Part shown: piece by piece, positions 43,794-51,287 of the stretch | How the letters are laid out: each line of letters begins with the position of its first letter | Numbering within the stretch: position 1 is the stretch's first letter | Source: Caulifigura coniformis | GTDB taxonomy: Bacteria; Planctomycetota; Planctomycetia; Planctomycetales; Planctomycetaceae | Direction: 5' to 3' | Length of the DNA stretch: 64,000 nt | Assembly: GCF_007745175.1 (NCBI RefSeq) | Contig: NZ_CP036271.1 | Location: 2,004,154-2,068,153 of the forward strand | Notes under the pieces: model-generated | Databases searched by the model: none | What the model was told of the DNA's origin: nothing | Seen by the model: only the letters and a program-made list of their open reading frames with translations | Position numbers and translations under genes: made by a program

Positions 43794-43917
43794 ATTCGAG
43801 GCTTTCACGTCATATTTTTTTACCGTGTCGGTACTGGGGCGCTGTCCCTTTCGCGTAAGGATTTTCATTCAACCCTGAGACACGGTCGACCCGCCGGCGC
43901 AAGCCGGCGGGTTTTTT
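43794..43917 (+). ncRNA. Candidate small RNA of about 124 bases
   Basis: A promoter-like pair lies just before and a strong intrinsic terminator lies at the end. In between there is no convincing coding frame; the segment contains a T-run and a possible GGGGCGC stem-loop. It matches no RNA family that I recognise. It could also be the leader or tail of an unseen peptide gene. Confidence 0.3.
43890..43917 (+). terminator. Rho-independent terminator facing right
   Basis: CCCGCCGGC (43890-43898) pairs with GCCGGCGGG (43903-43911) over a GCAA tetraloop, followed by six T residues (43912-43917). No rightward gene precedes it within 500 bases, which suggests an RNA gene upstream. Confidence 0.9.
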
Positions 43918-44007
43918 GTTGCGCCGAGGTCTCGTTTTGGGCCGACAGGGCAGTTCCAGCGGTCGAGCCACATCCGCGGTCAGGGGCGAGTCGCAGCATC
44001 GCTCGCG

Positions 44008-45978
44008 TTACCCGCGTTTTCCGAGCTTGATCCTGGCGAGGCGGCTGTAGCGGGCACTGCCGCCCGCGGGAGGCATGAGCCTGAGCGTCATCGGCATCCA
44101 GGCCGGCCGGTCGAGCTTCTCGGCTGGCAGGTTCTGCAGCACCGGCAGGTCGAGCGTCCTGAGCTGATACGCATCGGGCCGGGCAGGGTTCAAGTAGAGG
44201 CGTTTCCCCGCCACGAAGGTCGCCAGCTGGTCGGCCATTTCGCGGCTCATCCGCGTCCAGACGACCGCCTTGGTGTCGGCGTTGAGCACGAGGCCGAACT
44301 CTCCACTGCTCTCGAAGCAGGCGCCGAGGTCCGTCACCAGACGGTCGAGCGGCACATGGTCGTGGAACCGCACGTACTCGATGATCGCGGGGCCGAACTG
44401 GCCGTACTCCGCCAGTTCGAGCCATTTGAGCTTCGGGGCGCGGCCGTCGCCCACGTTGTCTTCGCCCCGCCGTTCCTCCTCATCCATCATCTGGGCCAGC
44501 CTGCTGTCGAGCGTGGCCGGTCGACAACGCGACCGGGCCCACTCGCGGAGGGAGAAGATCTGGTCCTCCATCGTCACGGAAAGAGGAACCGTCCGGTCCC
44601 GCGACTGCTCGAGATCGTCATCCGTCAGCATCCGGCTCTGGCTGTACGACTCGATGATCGCCGAGTTCACGACCTGTTCGATCTCCGCCCCGCTGTAGCC
44701 GTCGGTGCGGTTTGACAGCGCATCCGTGTCGAACATCTCGGGCTTCCAGCCCCGCCGCTTCAGATGGATCTCAAAGATCGCCTTGCGTTCGTAGTAGTTC
44801 GGCAGGTCGACGAAGAACAGCTCGTCGAAGCGTCCCCGTCGCAGGAGTTCGGGCGGGAGCCGGGAGACATTGTTCGCCGTCGCCACGACGAAGACCGGGG
44901 CCGTGTGTTCCTGAAGCCAGGTCAGGAACCGGCCGACGATACGGGCGATCGTAGCGTCGGTTGTCGCTTCGGCGTCAAAGCCGGCGAACGCCTTGTCGAT
45001 TTCTTCCAGCCAGAGCACCGAGGGGGCAATCGTCTCCATCGTGTGCAGGACTTCGCGGAGGTTCTGCTCCGACGAGCCGCGGGCCGATTCGAGCAGACTG
45101 GAAAGATCCATGCGGACGAGCGGAAAGCCCAACAGCCGGGCGATAGCCTTGGCGCTGAGGCTTTTTCCGCAGCCCTGCACGCCCGCGAGCAGCACCCCCT
45201 TCGGATTGGAAATGCCGCGGGACCGCGCATCGACGCTGAACGCCTCCGCCCGCTCGGCGATCCATGCCTTGAGACCTTCCAGGCCACCGATGTCATCGAC
45301 CCCTTCATCAAGGTCGAAGAATTCGAGCAGATCGGATCCCTGGACCATGTTCCGCTTCTCGGCCACGAGGCCGGCGTAAACACTGTCGTCGATGTCTTCC
45401 CGATTCTGCAGCGCCCGGGCGTAGGCCTTTCGCGCCTCTTCGGCCGTCAATCCGAGCACCGCTTTCAGCAGATGCTCCTCCTGATCGGGTTCCATCCTGA
45501 CCGGATTGAGCAGCGATTCCCGCACGCCACCCAGCACCTCGCGCATTTCCTCGAGCCCCGGAAGCGGGAGCTCCATGACGAAGAGATCCTTCATCAATTC
45601 GACCGGCACGTCGTCGACCGGCGAGATCAGGAGGATCGACTGCCGCCGCTCGCGCAGCCCGGGGATCAGGTCCCGCAGCTGCCGCACGACGGCAGAATCC
45701 TTCAGATGCGGGTGCAGGTCCTTGAGGACGAAAACGTGGTCCTCAGGGTAGTCGGCTGTCTGTCGTAGGAATTCCAGAGGCTCACAGACGAGTTCGAGCA
45801 GGGGAGGCTCAGCCCCAGACGTCGCCGACCAGGCGACCAGCCCTTTCTCCATTTCGCCGCACAGTTCGCCGAGTTCCCGGATCCAGCGTTCTTCTTCGTA
45901 GGTCCGCAGCAGGAGCAGCGGATAGCCGGCGAGAATCCGCAGGCGAAGATCTTCCAGCGCCAGGGCCGTCGTCAACAT
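44008..45978 (-). CDS. Ycf46-like AAA family ATPase
   Basis: 656 aa. An N-terminal domain of about 230 residues (RILAGYPLLLLRTYEEERWI, VFVLKDLHPHLKDSAVVRQL) is followed by one AAA module. Walker A is GVQGCGKSLSAKAIA near residue 270, Walker B is VLWLEEIDKAFAGF, the arginine fingers are in LLRRGRFDELF, and sensor 2 is in GYSGAEIEQVV. A C-terminal domain of about 180 residues follows. It resembles cyanobacterial Ycf46, linked to inorganic carbon use, but carries an extra C-terminal region, so the role is unclear. It lies downstream of larC with a repeat element between. Confidence 0.88.
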   Translation of the reverse strand: MLTTALALEDLRLRILAGYPLLLLRTYEEERWIRELGELCGEMEKGLVAWSATSGAEPPLLELVCEPLEFLRQTADYPEDHVFVLKDLHPHLKDSAVVRQLRDLIPGLRERRQSILLISPVDDVPVELMKDLFVMELPLPGLEEMREVLGGVRESLLNPVRMEPDQEEHLLKAVLGLTAEEARKAYARALQNREDIDDSVYAGLVAEKRNMVQGSDLLEFFDLDEGVDDIGGLEGLKAWIAERAEAFSVDARSRGISNPKGVLLAGVQGCGKSLSAKAIARLLGFPLVRMDLSSLLESARGSSEQNLREVLHTMETIAPSVLWLEEIDKAFAGFDAEATTDATIARIVGRFLTWLQEHTAPVFVVATANNVSRLPPELLRRGRFDELFFVDLPNYYERKAIFEIHLKRRGWKPEMFDTDALSNRTDGYSGAEIEQVVNSAIIESYSQSRMLTDDDLEQSRDRTVPLSVTMEDQIFSLREWARSRCRPATLDSRLAQMMDEEERRGEDNVGDGRAPKLKWLELAEYGQFGPAIIEYVRFHDHVPLDRLVTDLGACFESSGEFGLVLNADTKAVVWTRMSREMADQLATFVAGKRLYLNPARPDAYQLRTLDLPVLQNLPAEKLDRPAWMPMTLRLMPPAGGSARYSRLARIKLGKRG

Positions 45979-46010
45979 GGAGAGTCACCCGGCAGTGAAG
46001 ACAGAAGGGG

Positions 46011-46160
46011 TTGAACAGAAGGCAAGGAAGGGAAGAAAGGTCTTCAATTCGAACTCAACCCGCAATTCGAGACCACATCGTCCGGGCAGCCTTGAGGGCT
46101 GTCGAACGACTCTGGCAGGCGCCCGTCCCCACTTCCTTTCCTTCCTTACCTTCTGTTCCA
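46011..46160. repeat. Terminal-inverted-repeat element, copy 1 (150 bp)
   Basis: It begins TTGAACAGAAGG (46011-46022) and ends with the near-inverse CCTTCTGTTCCA (46149-46160). Both arms continue as purine-rich GAAGGNAAGGAAGG runs of about 24 bases, so the whole can fold into a long hairpin. It lies between the larC stop and the AAA gene. A second copy with the same ends lies upstream of larC at 47569-47694. There is no gene inside. Confidence 0.75.
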
Positions 46161-46166
46161 GTCTAT

Positions 46167-47516
46167 TCAGTGATCGTGCGAATGGCCGCCGTGATCGTGA
46201 GAGTGCCCATGGTCGTGGCTGTGCCCATGATCATGCGAGTGGTCATGCGAATGATCATGGCTGTGACTGTGATCATGCGAGTGGGAGTGATCCCGGCCGC
46301 TCTTCTGAGTCTTTGGCGCTGGTTCCTCGACGAGTGTCGCCGGATCGACGGGAATGGCGGCGTACACCGCGAGCGCGGCGCGGTAGACCTTGTCGAGCGG
46401 GACATGCTGTTGCCGTGCGATCAGTGCGCAGGCTTCGTACTCGGGAGTGAACCGCGGCGTCGACGAGCCGCGCCACGCGAGTTTTCCCGCGACTTCGCCC
46501 CAGGGGGTTGTCACCGAATGTGCCTTGCGGAACTGCTTGACTCGCTGGATCGACTGCTTCCGGATGCCGAGCGTCCCCGTTTCGTCAAACAGGATCGCCT
46601 CGCATTCCCCTGCCTGATGCGGTGAGCACAGGATGCTCAACATCACGCCCGGCCGCTGCTTCTTCATGGCGACGGGCGTGGAGTAGACGTCGAGGGCGCC
46701 GGCCGCGAGGAGGCGCTCGGTCGTGTAGCCGATGACTTCGGCCGGGATGTCATCGAGGTTGGTTTCGAGAAGAGTGACGATGTCGCCGTCGGCGCTGAGC
46801 GACGATTGGCCGATGAAGACGCGCAGGATATTGGGATAGTCCTTGAAGTCCTTCGTTCCGGCGCCGCATCCGATGGCGGCGACCGTCATCTCGGGCTGTG
46901 CTCCGAATCCCTTTCCGAGAGCTTTAACGATCGCCGCTCCGGTGGGCGTCGTCAGCTCGGCCTGAAGCGGCACATCCGCCAGCGGAACACCGAGAAGCAG
47001 TTCGGCCGTGGCGGGCGTTGGAACGGCGCAAACGCCGTGGTCGATCGTCACCGATCCCCGGCCGGTGGGGATGGCGTTGAACCACGCCTGTTCGATGCCG
47101 AGGTCACAGAACGCAATCGCGACGCCGACGATGTCGACGATCGAATCGATCGCGCCGACTTCGTGAAAGTGGACATGCTCGAGCGGCATGCCGTGCACCT
47201 TCGCTTCCGCTTCTGCGATCGCCCGGAAGAGACGATGCGCGACCTGACGCGGTTTGGCCGCGAGCCCGCTGTTGTCGAGCAGATCGACGATCTCGCTGTA
47301 GTGGCGATGGGCGTGCTGCTCGGGGTGCTCGACAACGAGGTGCTTCGCGCGAAATCCACAGCGATGCACTTCATTGAGCCGGAGCGAGACTCCCGGCAGG
47401 CCGAGCGCTGCGATGCCCGACGTGACCGCCTCCCACGAAGCGCCCGCGTCGACGAGGGCTGAGAGGGTCATGTCGCCGGCGATGCCGGTCGCACATTCAA
47501 AGTAAGCAATCTTCAT
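46167..47516 (-). CDS. larC: LarC, nickel insertion protein for the nickel-pincer cofactor
   Basis: 449 aa in a single frame, from the ATG at 47516. LarC inserts nickel into the pincer nucleotide cofactor using CTP. The N-terminal signature KIAYFECATGIAGDM, the HVHFHEVGAIDSIVDIVG stretch and TLLETNLDDIPAEVIGYTTE are typical. The C-terminal 42 residues are a His/Asp/Ser tail (repeats of HSHDH) that should bind nickel or similar metals. larB and larE are not in the window. The gene is bracketed by two copies of a repeat element. Confidence 0.93.
   Translation of the reverse strand: MKIAYFECATGIAGDMTLSALVDAGASWEAVTSGIAALGLPGVSLRLNEVHRCGFRAKHLVVEHPEQHAHRHYSEIVDLLDNSGLAAKPRQVAHRLFRAIAEAEAKVHGMPLEHVHFHEVGAIDSIVDIVGVAIAFCDLGIEQAWFNAIPTGRGSVTIDHGVCAVPTPATAELLLGVPLADVPLQAELTTPTGAAIVKALGKGFGAQPEMTVAAIGCGAGTKDFKDYPNILRVFIGQSSLSADGDIVTLLETNLDDIPAEVIGYTTERLLAAGALDVYSTPVAMKKQRPGVMLSILCSPHQAGECEAILFDETGTLGIRKQSIQRVKQFRKAHSVTTPWGEVAGKLAWRGSSTPRFTPEYEACALIARQQHVPLDKVYRAALAVYAAIPVDPATLVEEPAPKTQKSGRDHSHSHDHSHSHDHSHDHSHDHGHSHDHGHSHDHGGHSHDH
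46170..46292 (-). repeat. Degenerate tandem repeat encoding the LarC His/Asp tail
   Basis: Repeated units of the kind CATGAT/CACGGC encode HSHDH steps over about 120 bases at the end of larC. The repeat is imperfect in DNA but regular in protein, so length changes by slippage are likely between strains. Confidence 0.75.
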
Positions 47517-47568
47517 TCCGTGATCCGTTCGTCGCTGCAGACGACCAAGAGAGCTTGAACAAAAGACT

Positions 47569-47694
47569 TTGAACAGAAGGCAGGGAAGGAAATGAAGGGG
47601 GTAACGAAGCGGCGTCGTTGGGAGGATCGAGGTGCTGGTGAACGCAGGCACGCACTGAGTCGCTTCTTCCCTCTCTTCCTTTCCTTCTGTTCAA
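47569..47694. repeat. Terminal-inverted-repeat element, copy 2 (126 bp)
   Basis: It begins TTGAACAGAAGG (47569-47580) and ends CCTTCTGTTCAA (47683-47694), a perfect 12-bp inverse. Purine-rich runs extend both arms. It lies 53 bases upstream of the larC start, where it could affect its expression. The inner parts of the two copies differ, but the ends are the same. Confidence 0.75.
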
Positions 47695-47802
47695 TCTTTT
47701 GCCACTCCTGATCCTCCACGATGTTCACGCGGACCACCGGGGAATGCAAACTGATCCCCGCAGATGGGGCTCCGCGTGCAACTCCACTGTCCCGATGCGC
47801 GC

Positions 47803-47824
47803 AAAAAAACGGGAGCGCACTCCC
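47803..47824 (-). terminator. Intrinsic terminator of the kelch operon
   Basis: On the minus strand GGGAG (47824-47820) and CTCCC (47815-47811) pair around loop TGCG, followed by G and seven T residues (47809-47803). It lies 54 bases past the kelch gene stop. The stem is short, but the T-run is strong. Confidence 0.65.
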
Positions 47825-47877
47825 CCTGCGGAGCACGCCCCCGGAACGCAGACTTGGGAGTCTGACGTTGGTTCCGC

Positions 47878-49503
47878 CTATTCCGTGACGGACACGATCT
47901 CAACCTGCTCGAACTTCCCGCTGTCCATGTTGGCCCCGCCAACCATCACGAAGCGCGAGTCGTCAACCGGCAGCATGCGGTGGAAGAACCGGGCCGTCGG
48001 CAGTTCGCGGGCGATCTCCCACTTCTTGCCGTCGGCGCTCAACCGCTGCAGGTTGCCCTTGCTGGTGCTGACGTACAGCTTGCCGCCGGTGGCGAACGCG
48101 GATGCGCCAAAGCCGGTCATGCCGTCATCGCCCACGAGAGCCGGGCCTTCGTACCAGGCGTTGGTTTCCGGGTCGAAGATCGAGGACTTCGTCGTCGGAC
48201 CACCTTCCTTCTGCATCCCGCCGATGGCATACAGCTTGCCGTCGTAGGCGGCGACCGCGAGGGCCCGACGTTCAAAAGGAGGCTTCGCAACCGCTTTCCA
48301 TTCCGGCTTCTTGGCGGTCAGGTCGAGCGACCAGGCGGTGTTGTGCCAGCCGCGCTGCGTGTCGCCTTCGCCGCCGCCGAGCTTCCAGCCTCCGATGACG
48401 TACAGCGTGTCGCCGAGGACCGCCGCGTCGTGCGACGAACGGGCTTCGGGGAGGGCCGGAAGATCAGTCCACTTCCCGACCGCCGGATCGAAACAGGCGA
48501 CGGAGGCCTGCGATTCGAGGTCGTTCGGCTTTCCTTCGTCGTTCTTCGCGGTGAAGCCGCCGACGCGATAGAGCTTGCCACCGTGGGCGACGACCGCGAG
48601 CCCCTGCAGGGCCGGTCCTTCTGCAACCGTTTCCCAGCCCGACTGGCCGGAGAGCGAGAGCCTGCGGAGGGTGTTGCTCTGCCCCTTGTTGGAATAGGAA
48701 TGGGCGCTGCCGAGGTTGCCCCCGTAGACGTACAGCGAGTCGCCAACGATCGCGCCACCAAGGCTGGTGACTGCCGGCGTCAGCGGAGCCAGTTCTTTCG
48801 TTCCGGAGACCGAGGCGGTCGAGAACGAAACTGTTCCGTAGTGCCGGGTGCTATCATACGGCTTGCCGCCTTCTTCCCCTTTGCCTTCCTGAATAATCCG
48901 GGCGCGGGCCGAAAACAGGCCGGGCTCACCCTTCTCGAACACGACCTTTCCCTGATCGTCCGTCTCGGCCTTCTTCGGGCCGATGCCGGGAATGACCGCC
49001 GCCACTTCCGACTTCGGAACAGGCTGGCCCTTCCACAACACGGTCAGCTCGATCTTGCCGTCCTTCGTGTCCGCGGCAATCAGGTCGACTTCGACCATCT
49101 TCGAGGTGTCGACCGCCTTCCACGCTGCGTCCCCGAGAACCGGGCCCGACTTGGCGTGGTACACCAGACGATACCTGTTCGACTCATTCCGCGCCATCAC
49201 GCCGTACTGGAAGGTCGTCGTCGTGAACGGCGTACCGGCCGGAACCTCCGACGTCAGCGAGTTCTCATCGGCCTTCAGATCGACGGCCTTGGCTTCGCCC
49301 TTGGCGGAAACTGCCTTGACCACCATTCCGTCGAGTTTCTTGAGGAGTTCCGGATTGTCCGGAGCCGCCTCTTCAGCGAAGTACACATGCACCCGGTCCT
49401 TGCCGTCATGATGCTTCTGGACCAGGAAGATGAAATGGGCTCGGGCCGCGGCCGGAGTCAGGAAGCTGGCGGCCACAGCCGCAGCAAGCAGGATGCGTTT
49501 CAT
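47878..49503 (-). CDS. Secreted DUF4198-like + kelch-repeat propeller protein
   Basis: 541 aa with a signal peptide (MKRILLAAAVAASFLTPAAARA). The N-terminal mature part (HFIFLVQKHHDGKDRVHVYF, ..., VLWKGQPVPKSEVAAVIPG) resembles DUF4198, seen near metal-uptake genes. From about residue 240, kelch repeats follow (LGGAIVGDSLYVYGG, GLAVVAHGGKLYRVGG, HDAAVLGDTLYVIGG, LAVAAYDGKLYAIGG), forming a beta-propeller. It is the last gene of an operon with a DUF1559 protein and a lipoprotein, whose promoter carries a Fur-box-like dyad. A metal-linked envelope role is inference. Confidence 0.8.
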   Translation of the reverse strand: MKRILLAAAVAASFLTPAAARAHFIFLVQKHHDGKDRVHVYFAEEAAPDNPELLKKLDGMVVKAVSAKGEAKAVDLKADENSLTSEVPAGTPFTTTTFQYGVMARNESNRYRLVYHAKSGPVLGDAAWKAVDTSKMVEVDLIAADTKDGKIELTVLWKGQPVPKSEVAAVIPGIGPKKAETDDQGKVVFEKGEPGLFSARARIIQEGKGEEGGKPYDSTRHYGTVSFSTASVSGTKELAPLTPAVTSLGGAIVGDSLYVYGGNLGSAHSYSNKGQSNTLRRLSLSGQSGWETVAEGPALQGLAVVAHGGKLYRVGGFTAKNDEGKPNDLESQASVACFDPAVGKWTDLPALPEARSSHDAAVLGDTLYVIGGWKLGGGEGDTQRGWHNTAWSLDLTAKKPEWKAVAKPPFERRALAVAAYDGKLYAIGGMQKEGGPTTKSSIFDPETNAWYEGPALVGDDGMTGFGASAFATGGKLYVSTSKGNLQRLSADGKKWEIARELPTARFFHRMLPVDDSRFVMVGGANMDSGKFEQVEIVSVTE

Positions 49504-49579
49504 AAGAGCCTCTCGTGTGCAGTACAGGGGACATCGACTCTGCGTTTCCGGCCGACCTGGGCCGGCCAGCTTCGGAAAA

Positions 49580-50041
49580 CTACTTCCTGGTCACGAGTTC
49601 GAACGTGAACTCGTTCGGCGAATCGGCGGCAATCGTTTCTTCGAGCTTGCTCCGACTGTTGTAGATGGCCGGAATCTTCACCGTCTTGGGGAGCTTCCTT
49701 TTGCCTGCGGCCATCTCGGCGAGGGCCGCCTCGTCATCCGGCGCGATCCCACCATGATCGTTGGACTCAATCTGGACGCGATGCTTTCCGGCGACCGGTC
49801 CGGCTTCCGCCGACAGCTGAAACCTTCCTTCGACAATCCCAGCTGATGCGGTCGGCCCGTTCACTTCAGGTAATGGGACGAACAGGATCACCGCGTTGTC
49901 CAACGGCTGGCCGTCCAGGGTGACCGTGCCACTCACGGCCACCCGGGCATGGCTTTTGGGGTCTGCTCCACCGCAGCCGCTGGCCAGAATCGCCAGCACC
50001 ATCCCTGCCGCCGCCATACGAAGGCGATGGCGAATCATCAT
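49580..50041 (-). CDS. Small lipoprotein, carboxypeptidase-regulatory-like fold
   Basis: 153 aa. The ATG at 50041 overlaps the preceding stop (TGATG) and has GGGAGAG six bases upstream. A lipobox (LAILASGC) anchors the protein through Cys 25. The mature part is a beta-sandwich, VSGTVTLDGQPLDNAVILFV and KHRVQIESNDHGG, as in the transthyretin-like lipoproteins common in planctomycetes. It is the middle gene of the DUF1559-kelch operon; the next gene starts 76 bases on. Confidence 0.8.
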   Translation of the reverse strand: MMIRHRLRMAAAGMVLAILASGCGGADPKSHARVAVSGTVTLDGQPLDNAVILFVPLPEVNGPTASAGIVEGRFQLSAEAGPVAGKHRVQIESNDHGGIAPDDEAALAEMAAGKRKLPKTVKIPAIYNSRSKLEETIAADSPNEFTFELVTRK

Positions 50042-50973
50042 CAGAACTCTCCCGTCACTTCGCCGCCGCTCCGGGTGGCGAGTGAAGTCAAAACGACCGA
50101 CGAGATATTGTCGGAGATGCCGCGGACCGATCCGTCCGAGAGGGCGAAATTCACCGTGCCGGTGTGTTCGCTGCGGAACGTGCCAACCCAACTGCTGGTG
50201 TAGCCGTTGCCGGGCTGGCCGTTGTCTTTCAGGTTAAAGCCGTACTGGGTGCTGATGCCGGTCGAGGTCGGGTAGGGGTTCGACCAGTAGGTAAACGAGT
50301 ACCGCGACTGCCCCGGGCAGAGAGCGTCACTTGGCAAGAACTTGTAGCTCGGCAGGTTATAGGCGGTTTCACCAATCATGATGGTATTGGAAGTTCCATC
50401 GGTGAAATCGCGGATCGCAGTCTTACCGCCGACGGCGTCCGAGTAGATGATGGCGCCGTTGAGCGGCGGCCGGGGGTTGCCCATCGACTGCCAGTACATG
50501 TCGTAAGCGATGCTGCCGACGCAGGCGGCGTACATGCCGGGGGCCCTTCCGCTGTCGCCCGAGCAGGACGGAACCGGACGGCGCATCGAGCCGGAGGGGC
50601 AGAGGTAGGCGGCGATCTGCTGCCCGACGGCTTCGCGATTGACGGGGTCAGAGTTGCCCTTGTTGAAGTCGTAGCGCGAATAGGTGTTACCCTGCTCGAG
50701 CATGGGCAAAATCGACGCGAAGAACGTCGTGCCGCTGATCGGATTGTGGGCCGCATTCACGTTCGGGAACACGCTGTAGGTGCTCTCGTAGTTGTGGAGC
50801 GCCAAGCCGATCTGCTTGAGGTTGTTCTTGCACTGCGTGCGGCGGGCCGCCTCACGAGCCTGCTGAACTGCGGGAAGCAGCAGGGCGATGAGGATCGCGA
50901 TGATCGCGATCACGACCAGAAGTTCGATGAGGGTAAATCCGCGTTGCAATCGCAGGGGTCGAGGGAGAGTCAT
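50041..50973 (-). CDS. DUF1559 pseudopilin-like protein
   Basis: 310 aa from the ATG at 50973. A type IV pilin-like leader and helix ([20 protein letters not shown]) precede the DUF1559 domain, with [20 protein letters not shown] and the C-terminal H-x9-DG block [19 protein letters not shown]. These proteins are present in dozens of copies in planctomycete genomes and usually sit with a lipoprotein gene, as here. The prepilin-type leader implies processing by a PilD-like peptidase. The function is unknown. Confidence 0.93.
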   Translation of the reverse strand: MTLPRPLRLQRGFTLIELLVVIAIIAILIALLLPAVQQAREAARRTQCKNNLKQIGLALHNYESTYSVFPNVNAAHNPISGTTFFASILPMLEQGNTYSRYDFNKGNSDPVNREAVGQQIAAYLCPSGSMRRPVPSCSGDSGRAPGMYAACVGSIAYDMYWQSMGNPRPPLNGAIIYSDAVGGKTAIRDFTDGTSNTIMIGETAYNLPSYKFLPSDALCPGQSRYSFTYWSNPYPTSTGISTQYGFNLKDNGQPGNGYTSSWVGTFRSEHTGTVNFALSDGSVRGISDNISSVVLTSLATRSGGEVTGEF

Positions 50974-51037
50974 CTGAGGAATCCGAGCAGGGGTGGCTCG
51001 CAATCGAAGGGGCAGGGAGAGTTCTGCGTTCGCCCAA

Positions 51038-51065
51038 CCTGTAAGAAACTGAGATTCAGTCTCAA
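51038..51065 (-). promoter_or_regulatory. Candidate promoter with Fur-box-like dyad
   Basis: TGAGATTCAGTCTCA (51050-51064) is a 7-1-7 dyad with six of seven pairs, the TGAGA-N5-TCTCA form of a Fur box. On the minus strand it overlaps a possible -35 TTGAGA (51065-51060), with TACAGG (51043-51038) as -10 after 16 bases. The DUF1559-lipoprotein-kelch operon starts 65 bases downstream, so iron repression is plausible. Confidence 0.5.
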
Positions 51066-51287
51066 CAGTGAATGACATTACGCATCGGGGGGACGACCTG
51101 CAAGCGTGCGACACACGAATTCCTCGCGCTTCCCACGCCACGCGGCGTAACGACCCTCCCCGCACCGCAGTCGCGAAACCCCGCCCACCCCCAGCAACCT
51201 GCGGTCGCATCAACCCCTGCCCATGAGTTACGATTCAACTCCGGCGGAAATTGCCGGTGGAAATGCGATTCGGAAGGATCCCGACTC

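Noticed and set aside
47980-49608. 542-codon open frame opposite the kelch gene
   Set aside because: Kelch repeats and a signal peptide on the minus strand make this a shadow frame.
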